Positions 45,849 through 54,624 of a stretch of DNA of 64,000 nucleotides are shown piece after piece; position 1 is the first letter of the stretch, and each line of letters opens with the position of its first letter. The position numbers and the translations under genes are program-made. This DNA is from Streptomyces hilarionis. Its GTDB lineage: Bacteria; Actinomycetota; Actinomycetes; Streptomycetales; Streptomycetaceae. The notes beneath the pieces were generated by a model. It was not told the DNA's origin and ran no database searches. It saw nothing but the letters and a program-made list of their open reading frames with translations. The stretch lies in contig NZ_JAHHIT010000048.1 of the NCBI RefSeq assembly GCF_024539675.1, positions 20,115-84,114 of the forward strand. Direction: 5' to 3'.

Positions 45849-47975
45849 TTACGGCACGAACGAACTGGCCGACCCGCTCCACGTCACCGCCAACGCCTCC
45901 CGAGCACGCGTGCATGCCACGAACAGCAGGCACCGCTCCCGCAGCAGATCCGACTCGTACTGCAGCGCGTCCACGGAGGCGGGTGTCACCTCGCGGGCGA
46001 ACGGCACCGCGGTTGTCGTCACGCCCAGAACGGTGACGCAGCGGAACTCCAGTCCCTTCATCGCATGCATGGTGGCAAGCCGCACTCCGTCCGTGCCAGG
46101 CCTCGGATTGTCCCTGACCCGGACCACAGGGATCTTGGCCGCCATCAGCTTGTCGTAGGCCTTGTCGAGCAGCACGTTGAAGCGGGCGCACACGCCTATC
46201 TCCGACGGCATGATGCCCTGGGCGATCCAGTCCTCGACGCGTTCGACGAGAGCTGCCACCTCCGCCTGTTCGGAGCCGTACCCGGCGATATGAGGCTGCC
46301 GGCCGTGCAGGAGTGAGCGGTAACCGGTCAGGTTGTCGTAGCCCTCGCCGCCCAGGTCGTCGACCGACACCGGGCTCAGGAGGCCGGTCGACCAGATCAG
46401 GATCTCCTCCGTCGACCGGTAGTTGATGCGCAGACGGTGTGTGCGACCGGTCACCGAGATGCCCAGGGAGCCGAGCGACACCTTCGAGTCGTAGATGCGC
46501 TGGTGCGGGTCCCCCGTGATGAACAGGTCGTCGCTGCCCGGTGCCACCGCGCCGCGCAGGACACGCCACTGCGCGGGGTGCAGGTCCTGCGCCTCGTCGA
46601 TCACGACGTGGTCGTGCGTGGGTGCCGACCCGGTCAGGAGATCGGCCGCACGTGCGCACACCTTCAGATGCGTCGTGGACTTCTGGGCGCGCAGCATCGA
46701 CTCGAACAGTTCGACACCGGACCACAGTTGGTCACGTCGCGCCGACGGCAGCGCGCTGCCGCGCCCGCGCCGCAGGGCCGTGCGGTAGGCGTCGGCGGTG
46801 CGCAGGTCCTGGGCGAGTATGACGTGCCGGTACTCCTGAGCCAGGAACTGCTCCGTCCACGGCAGGCCCAGCTGCTTGACGACTCGCTGCCACAGCTGCC
46901 GTTCCTCCCTGTCGTTCACGGGGGAAGGGGTTTTGCCGTCGAGCCGGGTCACGACGCCGTGGGCATAGGCGTTGACCGTGGTCACGTCGACGCGGTCGAG
47001 CAGCGCCTCGTCACCGTCCAGCAGCAGCGACAGGTTCTCGCGCAGTGAGCCGGCCAGCGCGTTGGTGTAGGTGGTCAGCAGGATGCGGGTGTCGGGCACG
47101 CGGGAGAGGAGATGCTTGACACGGTGCAGGGCCGCGACCGTCTTGCCCGTGCCGGGACCGCCGGTGATCTGGACCGGGCCGCCGTACAAGACCCGGTAGG
47201 CGACCCGGCGCTGCGAGGGGTGCAGGAACACCCGCCAGGCCGTGAAAGGCTTCTCCAGGATGTCCGCCAGCTCTTCGGGACCGCTGACCAGGGTGATGCG
47301 GCTCGTGGTGTTGGCGATGGCGACGGCGAGGCTCTCGTCGGGGTCGGGGCCCGCATCGGCCGGACGGCGGACGGCGACCACGTCCCGGTACACCTCGTCG
47401 GGGCCGAACCCCTCGGCGAGGTACTGGAGCACCTCGCACTGGTCCTCCGGCAGCAGTGTCTCGAACGCCTTGAGCTGCGCCTTGTCGACGATGGTGCGCA
47501 CCGCACGCAGTACCTGATCGTCGAGGCCGAGTTCGCGCAGCACGCTGTCCGAGTACTTCGCGAAGAGCAGGGAGTCCGCGGCGGCAGCCGCCTTCTCCAG
47601 CGCCGGAGTCAGCTGCTCGAGGGCGACCACGTTGCGGACTTCGAGCGCGCGTGTCGCGGAGTTCGTCGTGTACAGCCGCTTGGCCGCCCAGCTGTACGCG
47701 TCGTCGTGCCGTACGACGTTGACGAGCAGGAACACATCGCTGCCGTCGTCCGGGGCAAGGACCACCCCGCGCCAGAAGTCGTTGATACGGATGGTCCGCA
47801 TGCGGGTGTCCTGGGCATTCTGTACGGACTCGAGGTGGAGCCCTTTGTCCGCGTGCAGTTCGGACACGGAGAGAAGCTGGAACTTCTGCATCGCCTTGCG
47901 TACGCCGGCCTTGACGGGCTTCTCCAGGGAGTCGTAGCTCTCCCAGAAACTGTTGGCGAACGCGAGCTGCGGCAC
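45849..47975 (-). CDS. UvrD-like superfamily 1 helicase with N-terminal RelE/ParE-like domain
   Basis: A 708-residue protein. Residues 1-115 look like a RelE/ParE fold: short helices, then RTIRINDFWRGVVLAP and VFLLVNVVRHDDAYSWA. Walker A is TGGPGTGKT (271-279), motif II VVIDEAQDLHP, motif III ITGDPHQRIY, motif IV region LRINYRST, motif V VRLATMHAMKGLEF and motif VI LLFVACTRAREAL. It should translocate on DNA using ATP. It lies 40 bases after mcrC on the same strand and is probably the last gene of the McrB-McrC-helicase operon. The RelE-like part may bind nucleic acid rather than act as a toxin. Confidence 0.85.
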   Translation of the reverse strand: MPQLAFANSFWESYDSLEKPVKAGVRKAMQKFQLLSVSELHADKGLHLESVQNAQDTRMRTIRINDFWRGVVLAPDDGSDVFLLVNVVRHDDAYSWAAKRLYTTNSATRALEVRNVVALEQLTPALEKAAAAADSLLFAKYSDSVLRELGLDDQVLRAVRTIVDKAQLKAFETLLPEDQCEVLQYLAEGFGPDEVYRDVVAVRRPADAGPDPDESLAVAIANTTSRITLVSGPEELADILEKPFTAWRVFLHPSQRRVAYRVLYGGPVQITGGPGTGKTVAALHRVKHLLSRVPDTRILLTTYTNALAGSLRENLSLLLDGDEALLDRVDVTTVNAYAHGVVTRLDGKTPSPVNDREERQLWQRVVKQLGLPWTEQFLAQEYRHVILAQDLRTADAYRTALRRGRGSALPSARRDQLWSGVELFESMLRAQKSTTHLKVCARAADLLTGSAPTHDHVVIDEAQDLHPAQWRVLRGAVAPGSDDLFITGDPHQRIYDSKVSLGSLGISVTGRTHRLRINYRSTEEILIWSTGLLSPVSVDDLGGEGYDNLTGYRSLLHGRQPHIAGYGSEQAEVAALVERVEDWIAQGIMPSEIGVCARFNVLLDKAYDKLMAAKIPVVRVRDNPRPGTDGVRLATMHAMKGLEFRCVTVLGVTTTAVPFAREVTPASVDALQYESDLLRERCLLFVACTRAREALAVTWSGSASSFVP

Positions 47976-48015
47976 GAGGTGAACTCCCTACCCTGGACGG
48001 ACACTCCGCAGTCGA

Positions 48016-49251
48016 TCATACGCGCGGGGTGTTCACCAGCCGCTGGGCCAGTCCCTCGACGGCCGTGAGCATTCCGGCGGGCTCCTGGTCCAAGTCGAGG
48101 GCGTGTTGATGGATGACGATGCCCGCGTGGCGCACTTGGTGCGCGGCGTGCGGGGCATTCCCCTTGGCGTACACGAGATGGCCTTCGCGCAGGCCGAGCG
48201 CCGTGCAGTACGCCAGCATCTGGTACAGGTCGGCGTCCGGGTAGCCGCCCCGTTTCTCCGCCTTGTACTTTGCATCCACGACCGCACACGGGGTGCCGTG
48301 GGACCCGTACAGCACGAGGTCCGGCTTCATGCGGATCGCGGCGGCCTCGTCGAGGTGGTGGGATTCCTGGAGGCGGGTGGTGTGACCCGATCCCATGGTT
48401 CGGAAGGCCTCCTGCAGGGCGACCGTCACGAAGTCCTCGAAGAGTTTGTTCATGTCGAAGAGGAAGCCGTCGACGCGCAGCCCGCCGGGCGTGTGCTCGG
48501 CGGATACGCCGTCCAGTACCGCGCGGGCGAGGTGCAGGGCGTGCTGGTACCGGGCGTTGAGACGGGTGGGCAGCCAGTCGGGGAGCGGCTGCCCGCGCAC
48601 GATCGCGGTCACGTCGGCCAGCCGGGCACGCTGGTGGAGGAGCCTGCGGCGTACGTCGCGCGGCACGCCGGGCAGCCGAAGGAGCCGCTCGACGCCCGCA
48701 CGCAGGATGCGGTTCTCCGCGATGTCGGTGGTGAACTCGTCGTACGCCACCTCGACCGGCAGCATCGCACCGAAGCGCCGCCGGATCTGTTCGGCCTCTC
48801 TGATCCGGCCGCGGACGACGAGCGCGGATTCCTCGGTCGCCCGATAGCCCTGCAACAGGCCTTGCCGCAGGGCACGGTCCACCTGCCGCTCCACGGCGTG
48901 GGCCAGCGCCGGCAGCAGATCGCGGTGCTCGGCGACCTCGACCTCCTCGTCCCGCCAACTTCTGCTCGGATCGAGGCTGTAGCCGAGCAGAAAGAACAGT
49001 CTGGCGACGGGCACCTTGGGCGTGACGCGAATGGTGACCGGTTCGCCGCCGCCGGGCGCCGTGACGGCCACAGCCCCGACCTTGCTGCCGGCCCTCAGCG
49101 ACCAGAACCCGGGCGTGTAGGGGTCGGGGGCCGCGTCCACGATGCCGGAAGCGGCGAGGGCGCGGCCGACGGCGTCCGGCAGGGCGAGACGGGTCGCCGG
49201 CGCGTGCTCGACCAGTTCGACGGAATCCACGGCTTCCACTGCGGACGTCAC
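48016..49251 (-). CDS. McrC-like restriction nuclease subunit (system 1)
   Basis: A 411-residue McrC-family protein. The N-terminal half (VTIRVTPKVPVARLFFLLGYS; NRILRAGVERLL) matches the McrC domain that stimulates the McrB GTPase. The C-terminal half holds the PD-(D/E)XK nuclease site: KPDLVLYGS then AVVDAKYKAEK, giving the Asp, Asp and Lys. Its ATG overlaps the McrB stop by four bases, so the two are coupled. Predicted to cut DNA after McrB recognises modified bases. Confidence 0.88.
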   Translation of the reverse strand: MTSAVEAVDSVELVEHAPATRLALPDAVGRALAASGIVDAAPDPYTPGFWSLRAGSKVGAVAVTAPGGGEPVTIRVTPKVPVARLFFLLGYSLDPSRSWRDEEVEVAEHRDLLPALAHAVERQVDRALRQGLLQGYRATEESALVVRGRIREAEQIRRRFGAMLPVEVAYDEFTTDIAENRILRAGVERLLRLPGVPRDVRRRLLHQRARLADVTAIVRGQPLPDWLPTRLNARYQHALHLARAVLDGVSAEHTPGGLRVDGFLFDMNKLFEDFVTVALQEAFRTMGSGHTTRLQESHHLDEAAAIRMKPDLVLYGSHGTPCAVVDAKYKAEKRGGYPDADLYQMLAYCTALGLREGHLVYAKGNAPHAAHQVRHAGIVIHQHALDLDQEPAGMLTAVEGLAQRLVNTPRV

Positions 49252-51074
49252 CCCAGCGACTCCCGCAGCGCGGCCAGCCCGTACCGTTTCTCGATGTCCA
49301 GGCCCTCGCCGTAGTGGTGCTCCTCCAGTAGGGGCAGGATCTTCGTTCGCCAGGTCCGCTCCAGTCCGCCCTCCCGGTAGACGCCCTTCTTCATCAGGTA
49401 CGAGGGCCCGATGCGGAAATCGGCTTCATCGATACGGCTGTTGAGCGCGTCGAGCAGATCGGCGGGCTCCGCGTCCTTGCCTTCCCTGGCCAGCCAGCGG
49501 CGCAGCAGACCGCGAGTCGGCTCCGTGCGCGGTGACAGTTCGACGAAGGCGAAGCGACGGCGCATAGCCGCGTCCACGAGGGCGATGGACCGGTCGGCGG
49601 TGTTCATCGTGCCGATGACGAAGAGGTTCGGCGGCAGCGCGAAGTCGTCGCCCGAGTAGGTGAGCCGCACCGACTTGTTGCGGTACTCCAGCAGGAAGTA
49701 CAGCTCGCCGAAGACCTTCGCCAGGTTGGCCCTGTTGATCTCGTCGATGATCAGGAAGTGCGGGATGTGCCGGTTGCCCTCGCGGGAAGCCAGATCGGCC
49801 AGCTCACGCAGCGGCCCGGCGGTCAGCCGGAAGGCCACTTCTCCGGTCTGCGGGTCCTCCTGAGGCCGGAAGCCCTCGAAGAAGTCCTCGTAGGCGTACG
49901 AAGGGTGGAACTGGACCAGCTTGACCTGCTCGGGGCCCCCGCCGAGGAACTCGGCGAGTTTGAGCGCCAGGTACGTCTTGCCGGTGCCGGGCGGCCCGTA
50001 CAGCACCAGCTGACGGTCGTCCCAGAGCAGGTCACGCACCTCGCGCAGCCACTCCGCGTCGTGCACGAGCAGCTCGGCGGCCAGCTCGTCCGTGGGCTCG
50101 GGAAGCTCAAGCTCGCGCCGGGCGGTGAGCGCGGGGATCTCCACGCTGGGGTCCCGCTCTATGGCCTCCGCATCGTCAGCCAGCTCCTGGTCGGACCGGC
50201 CGAGTCCTTCGATATGTGCCTGTACGGAGGTGAGGTCGACGACGTCGTGCTGTACGGACAGTTTCTGCTGGAGCTCTTCCGGCAGGTTGTCGTACGGATA
50301 GCCGGTCGCCTCCCACTCGACCGGTCGCCGCAGGTTGCTCCGTCCGTCGTCCGACGCGATCTGTTCGACCTCACCCGCGATCTCCCCGGCGTACAGCCGG
50401 CCGCCGGAGATGGTGCACACGGTGTCTCCGGGTTTCATTCGGGAGAGGAAGGCGTGCAGGTCCTCGACGAGCTGCTGCTTCTGGCTGTAGGTGGCAGTGG
50501 ACTCGTAGTCCTCCTGGACCAGGGTCCGCAGCTCGTCCTTGCTGATGCCCTGCGTGATCCCCTGCCGAAGGCGGGAGGCGGCCAGCGTGACGCGGCCTTC
50601 AGGGAGCCACATCCTCTGCACAAGGTCCAGACCGGTCACGTTGGATCCACGTACCAGCCAGGGACGGTTCGGACCGTGCCATGCCGCCGCCATGAAGTCG
50701 GACAACGGCGCGCCGTCCTCGGTCCGCCAGTCCTTCCACCCGTTGCGTGGGGCGCCGACAAGCAGGACGGCGGCGAACGAGGGCGAACCGACGACGACGT
50801 CCTCGGTCAGTTCCAACCAGCCGGCCCACCGGGGCGACGGTACGAGCACGCCCTGGGCCCTCAGTTCCTCCCGCCGCTTGAGCGGGGCTTTGAAGTGTGT
50901 GGCGAGTGACGGCATCACATGGTCCCGGGCCGGAGATCCGGCGCGGATCAGGAACCTTCGGCTTCCGTTCGTGCCTGTCTCGTCCAGCAGCGCACCGCGT
51001 GCCCGGTCGATGCCGTCGCCGTTGGGCAGGCGCAACTGGAACTCCGGATACGTCGCGGACTCGGCCACGGACAT
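49248..51074 (-). CDS. McrB-like AAA+ GTPase with DUF4357 and PUA/EVE-like sensor
   Basis: A 608-residue protein from the ATG at 51074 (GGGGAG four bases upstream). Residues about 35-115 look like DUF4357. Residues about 200-285 (FLSRMKPGDTVCTISGGRLY, AGEIAGEVEQI) resemble the PUA/EVE-like modified-base reader of many type IV enzymes. The AAA+ motor follows: Walker A GPPGTGKT (360-367), Walker B FLIIDEINRANLAKVFGEL, and the McrB signature NTADRSIALVDAAMRRRFAF. It should recognise modified DNA, hydrolyse GTP and recruit McrC. A 210-base gap separates it from the upstream 135-residue gene, so it probably has its own promoter. Confidence 0.88.
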   Translation of the reverse strand: MSVAESATYPEFQLRLPNGDGIDRARGALLDETGTNGSRRFLIRAGSPARDHVMPSLATHFKAPLKRREELRAQGVLVPSPRWAGWLELTEDVVVGSPSFAAVLLVGAPRNGWKDWRTEDGAPLSDFMAAAWHGPNRPWLVRGSNVTGLDLVQRMWLPEGRVTLAASRLRQGITQGISKDELRTLVQEDYESTATYSQKQQLVEDLHAFLSRMKPGDTVCTISGGRLYAGEIAGEVEQIASDDGRSNLRRPVEWEATGYPYDNLPEELQQKLSVQHDVVDLTSVQAHIEGLGRSDQELADDAEAIERDPSVEIPALTARRELELPEPTDELAAELLVHDAEWLREVRDLLWDDRQLVLYGPPGTGKTYLALKLAEFLGGGPEQVKLVQFHPSYAYEDFFEGFRPQEDPQTGEVAFRLTAGPLRELADLASREGNRHIPHFLIIDEINRANLAKVFGELYFLLEYRNKSVRLTYSGDDFALPPNLFVIGTMNTADRSIALVDAAMRRRFAFVELSPRTEPTRGLLRRWLAREGKDAEPADLLDALNSRIDEADFRIGPSYLMKKGVYREGGLERTWRTKILPLLEEHHYGEGLDIEKRYGLAALRESLG

Positions 51075-51284
51075 CACTCCCCACTCGGACACCGTCTGAC
51101 GAGAACGATAGGTGCGACCACCGACAGACCGGTCCCCACCAGGACGCGGGTGCGGTTCGGGCGGATCGCCGCATGGCGGCAGAGCCTTCGTCGCGCGCGA
51201 GTTCCGCGGGCGGAGCCGAATCGTCCGCCGGTCCAGCCGGAACACGAAGGCCAGGGTCGTCAGACCTGCGCGCGGTGGGCCCGG

Positions 51285-51692
51285 TCAGGAGCGCGCCGTC
51301 GGCATGACCGGGGTCGTGCCGGTTCCGGGCCGCAGGGCCGGCAGAAGGCCGGTGACCTCCAGCAGACGGGTGCGGATCTCGGCGGGGGAGGGCGGCAGTT
51401 CACCGGTTCGGTAGTGGCAGGCCGCGCTCAGCGCCGACCAGGTCGTACGGCACCTGCGGGCGGTGTCGTGGCCCGCGTACCACTCCAGGCAGAGCATGCG
51501 GTGCTTGCCGACCCGGGTCATCGACGGGGTGACGCCGAGCCAGTAGGTGTCCAGGGCCTGGTCGAGGGCCATGCGGAGCAGGACGGCGGCGGCACGTGCG
51601 CGCAGGCCGGGTGTCAGCGCGCCGGCCGTCCCGGGGCCGGGGGACAGCAGATGGCCCGCGGCGGTCACGAGGGTCTCCGGGGACACGGTCAC
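51285..51692 (-). CDS. Small helical protein coupled to the Rad50-like ATPase
   Basis: A 135-residue mostly helical protein. LRARAAAVLLRMALDQALDTYW is followed by RMLCLEWYAGHDTARRC and a CHYRTGELPPSPAEIR segment. The pattern recalls HEPN-like four-helix proteins paired with ATPases in defence loci, though the RxxxxH site is not obvious. The ATG overlaps the stop of the 812-residue ATPase gene by four bases, so the two form a coupled pair. Family not recognised with certainty. Confidence 0.6.
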   Translation of the reverse strand: MTVSPETLVTAAGHLLSPGPGTAGALTPGLRARAAAVLLRMALDQALDTYWLGVTPSMTRVGKHRMLCLEWYAGHDTARRCRTTWSALSAACHYRTGELPPSPAEIRTRLLEVTGLLPALRPGTGTTPVMPTARS

Positions 51693-54127
51693 CGGGCACC
51701 TCCGGCGCCCTGAGCTCCCGCGCCCCGCCGGACGGCCGTGACGAGCGCCTTCGTGCGGCGCACGAGATCCTTCCGGCTGTCGACGGTCGGAAGGGGCGTG
51801 TGCGCGCCGGAGTTGAACGCCGTGATCAGTGCCCAGCCGCCGGCGCAGATCCGTTCGACGGCCTCGCGGGCGTGTTGCCGCTCGTCGCCCAGCAGGGCGA
51901 GGGCCACGTACGTCTTCGTGCGGTCCAGCGAGCCGATCCGCTCCTCCACCTCTCGGATGCCGAGCCCGTCCTCGTCGCGCAGCCGGCGACGCGCGGTCTC
52001 CAGGCAGGCCGCCTCAAGGGCCCTGCGGCACATCGCGGGCAGCACGTGATCGGCCACGTCCTGCGGTACACCCGGGTCCAGGGACACGGCACGGGCCTCC
52101 GCCAGAGCCTGCTCCACGGGGTCGCTCGCGGTCTCGACGGCGACCACCGAGTCGTTCCCGCGCGTGACGTGCAGGACGGTCGCTCGGATGCCGAGGTGGT
52201 CGACGGCCTGTGCGAGACGGGTGTCGTGGGTGAACACGATCACTTGCCGGTCCCGGGCGCAGGCGTCGAGGACCCGGGCCAGCCCCTCGACCTTCTCGGG
52301 ATCCATCGACTGCACGGGGTCGTCGATGACGAGGAACCCGAACGGGCTGTCCGCGTGCGTCGCGCGCGGCAGGAACAGGGAGAGCGCGAGGGAGTGCAGT
52401 TCTCCCTGGCTCATCACGCTGTACGCCGGGGCCGCCATGTCGTCCACGGAGACGTCGAGAACGACCCTGCCGCGCCCAGGGGTTCCCGCGAGGGTGACGG
52501 ACCCGAGGCTCACGCTGCTGTGCTCGCACAGCCGCTGCCACACCTCCTGGGACCGCAGGGCGAAGGGCCGCAACCGCTCGTTGCGCAGCTCGTCGATGAT
52601 CGGCCGCAGCCAGGTACGGGCCTTGCGCGCGTGCGGGAGGCGGACGCGAGCCGCCTCGGCCGCCTCCGCCACGCCCAGCCACTCGGCCAGCCGCACGGCC
52701 ACCGGCTGCCATGCCTCGTCGTGGTCGGAGAGCCGCCTGATGCGGTCCTCCCGCACCTGCCGGCACGCGTCGTCCAGGGCCGCCGCCGCGCGCTCGGCCC
52801 TGTCCGCGAGCTCCCGCGGATGGGTGACGTCGCGGCACAGCGCCCAATCCCGCCAGATCGACACGAGCGGATCGTCCTCGTCGCGCAGCCACACCGGGAC
52901 CGGCTGTACGAGGTCGTGGACCGCCCGCACCGTCGTCGCCACAGCCTTCCGGGCGGCTTCGGCGGCGACCGCCTCCGCCTGGAGCCGCTCCACGTCGGCC
53001 CGTGCCTGTTCCGCCCAGGCCCGATCGAGCCGGTTCTCACTGCCACACACCGGACAGTCCGTGCTCCCGGAGCGGTGGCGGTGGTCCAGCGCCGCCTCCA
53101 GCAGCCGGGCCAGGCGACGGGCGTCCTCGGCGCTCCCGTACCGGGCTTCCTCGGCGTCGGCCGCGGCCTCCCGCAGCCGCGCGACGGCCTCGCCGACCTC
53201 CCGCAGGTCCGGCCCGGCGAGGCTCGCGTACCGCCGCAGCCTGGAGAGTTCGGCCTCGGCCGCCGATGAACGGCTCTCCAGCAGCGCCCGCACTCGCACA
53301 AGGTCCGGGGTGGTCCCGGAGAGCGCCGAGGCTGCCTCACGCGCCTTGGGGCCGTCGATGCGGGAGAGGTCGCCGAGGAGCTTCGTGGTGAGTGCCTTCC
53401 CCGCCTTGTCCGCCTTGTCGTACTCGCTTACGGCGTCCTTGACCCGAGTGTCGAACTCGGCGAGCAGTTCGAGCCCGAGGAGCCTGAAGAAGGCGTCGTG
53501 CAGATTGCCGAGCGTGCCGTTGATCATCGAACCGAGCTCGCTGTACGGCAGGAACGGCCTCGCCAGCTCCAGCGCCCCAGCGTCGACGACCTCCTCCAGC
53601 TTCCGCTCCGAGCCGTCCTGTCCTTCGACCCGCGTCCGCGCCTCGTCGACCTTGTCCCCGCGCCAGGTCCGCCGCACGGTGACGGCCTCCGCCCCCTCGC
53701 CCACGGACAGTTCGACGCCGACCTCGGGGGTGACGTCGGGGCTGTGGAGGTTGCGCCAGCCCTTCTGCCAGTCACCGGCCCGCCGTCCCTCCCAGCGGGA
53801 GTTGCGTCCCGTGATCGCCGTCTCGGCGGCTTCGGCGAAGCTCGACTTGCCGGATCCGTTCGGCCCCGCGACGACCACCAGGCCGGGCCCGGGCGGCAGT
53901 TCGAGCGTGGTGCGCGGACCGATACCGCGCCAGCCGGCCGCGGTGATGGACCGGAGCTGGACGGGACCGGCCCGCCCTCCGCTGTTCCCGGTCTCCTCCT
54001 CCGGGAGCAGTTCGATCAGCAGGTCCCGCGCTGCCTGGGTGAGGCTGGGGTCGGCGAGGCGGCTGAGCAGGAGCTCCCGAAGGGAACTGGAGGCAGCGGG
54101 AGAGGGCTCGGGGGGCTGCTGAGTCAT
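51689..54127 (-). CDS. Rad50/SMC-like ATPase with zinc-hook motif
   Basis: An 812-residue ABC-type ATPase. AAGGA lies seven bases before the ATG at 54127. After a 45-residue helical start, Walker A is AGPNGSGKSS (87-96). Two coiled-coil arms flank CPVCGSE (358-364), which resembles a short zinc hook. The signature lies in MSQGELHSLALSLF and Walker B in FLVIDDPVQSMD, followed by a D-loop and FTHDTRL. The last 200 residues are helical and contain AFNSGAHTPLP, similar to the conserved Asn/His stretch of C-terminal domains in RloC-like and other defence ATPases. Possible relatives are RloC, Lamassu LmuB or a RecF-like protein. The coupled 135-residue protein would be its partner. Confidence 0.75.
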   Translation of the reverse strand: MTQQPPEPSPAASSSLRELLLSRLADPSLTQAARDLLIELLPEEETGNSGGRAGPVQLRSITAAGWRGIGPRTTLELPPGPGLVVVAGPNGSGKSSFAEAAETAITGRNSRWEGRRAGDWQKGWRNLHSPDVTPEVGVELSVGEGAEAVTVRRTWRGDKVDEARTRVEGQDGSERKLEEVVDAGALELARPFLPYSELGSMINGTLGNLHDAFFRLLGLELLAEFDTRVKDAVSEYDKADKAGKALTTKLLGDLSRIDGPKAREAASALSGTTPDLVRVRALLESRSSAAEAELSRLRRYASLAGPDLREVGEAVARLREAAADAEEARYGSAEDARRLARLLEAALDHRHRSGSTDCPVCGSENRLDRAWAEQARADVERLQAEAVAAEAARKAVATTVRAVHDLVQPVPVWLRDEDDPLVSIWRDWALCRDVTHPRELADRAERAAAALDDACRQVREDRIRRLSDHDEAWQPVAVRLAEWLGVAEAAEAARVRLPHARKARTWLRPIIDELRNERLRPFALRSQEVWQRLCEHSSVSLGSVTLAGTPGRGRVVLDVSVDDMAAPAYSVMSQGELHSLALSLFLPRATHADSPFGFLVIDDPVQSMDPEKVEGLARVLDACARDRQVIVFTHDTRLAQAVDHLGIRATVLHVTRGNDSVVAVETASDPVEQALAEARAVSLDPGVPQDVADHVLPAMCRRALEAACLETARRRLRDEDGLGIREVEERIGSLDRTKTYVALALLGDERQHAREAVERICAGGWALITAFNSGAHTPLPTVDSRKDLVRRTKALVTAVRRGAGAQGAGGAR

Positions 54128-54437
54128 GTTCGGTTCCTTGGTGCCGGGCGCGACGAAGGTGTGCGGCGTGGACTGATGGGGTGACATGTTGTCGTGAACG
54201 AGCATGGCAAGGATGCGTTAGCAGTGTCAACGTAGTTACAGAACAAGCGAAGTTCGAATTTGTGTACGTAGCTCGAACGGGTAGTCATAGAGGGGCGTGC
54301 CCTGGTGGCGGAAGCCGGGCGCTCATGACGTCGGGACCGGCGGCGTTTCACTTCGGGGGCGCCGGCCAGCAGCTCTGTGCGCATTCGGCGCTGTTGCTCA
54401 CGTCACCCAGGAGTAGGTGATCGGAACGGGGGAGTCG
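54128..54437. other. AT-richer promoter region of the ATPase gene
   Basis: About 310 bases with no gene. From 54185 to 54300 the A+T content is high for this genome; GTTCGA (near 54250) and TCGAAC (near 54271) form an inverted repeat, and TTGACA and TTGTTC-like -35 words can be found on the minus strand. This is the likely promoter of the 54127 gene. Confidence 0.4.
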
Positions 54438-54624
54438 ATGGCGTTCGGCGACGAGTGGGCGCAGTCGGTCTCGGAGACCGGGCAGCGCCGGTCCGCGGCA
54501 CGCAGGACATCTCTGGGCGGTCGGTCACGAGGCGTTCCTGCTCCACGGCGAGCCGCACAAGAAGGCGGGCATCGTGGGGTGCGGGTGCCGCGCGGCCAAC
54601 GAGTGGTGGTCAGCGCAAGACTGA
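54438..54624 (+). pseudogene. Short remnant of a type VII secretion-associated (WXG-like) gene
   Basis: From the ATG at 54438, with GGGGGAG upstream, the frame begins MAFGDEWAQSVSETG, typical of small actinobacterial proteins encoded beside WXG100 genes. Near 54512 the similarity moves to another frame: LWAVGHEAFLLHGEPHKKAG, to a TGA at 54622. The two halves normally form one protein, so this looks like a frameshifted, truncated copy. Its 3' end overlaps the convergent mcrC-like gene. Confidence 0.4.

Noticed and set aside
47112..48068. 318-codon plus-strand frame opposite the helicase gene
   Set aside because: No recognisable domain; codon bias and motifs support the minus-strand helicase.
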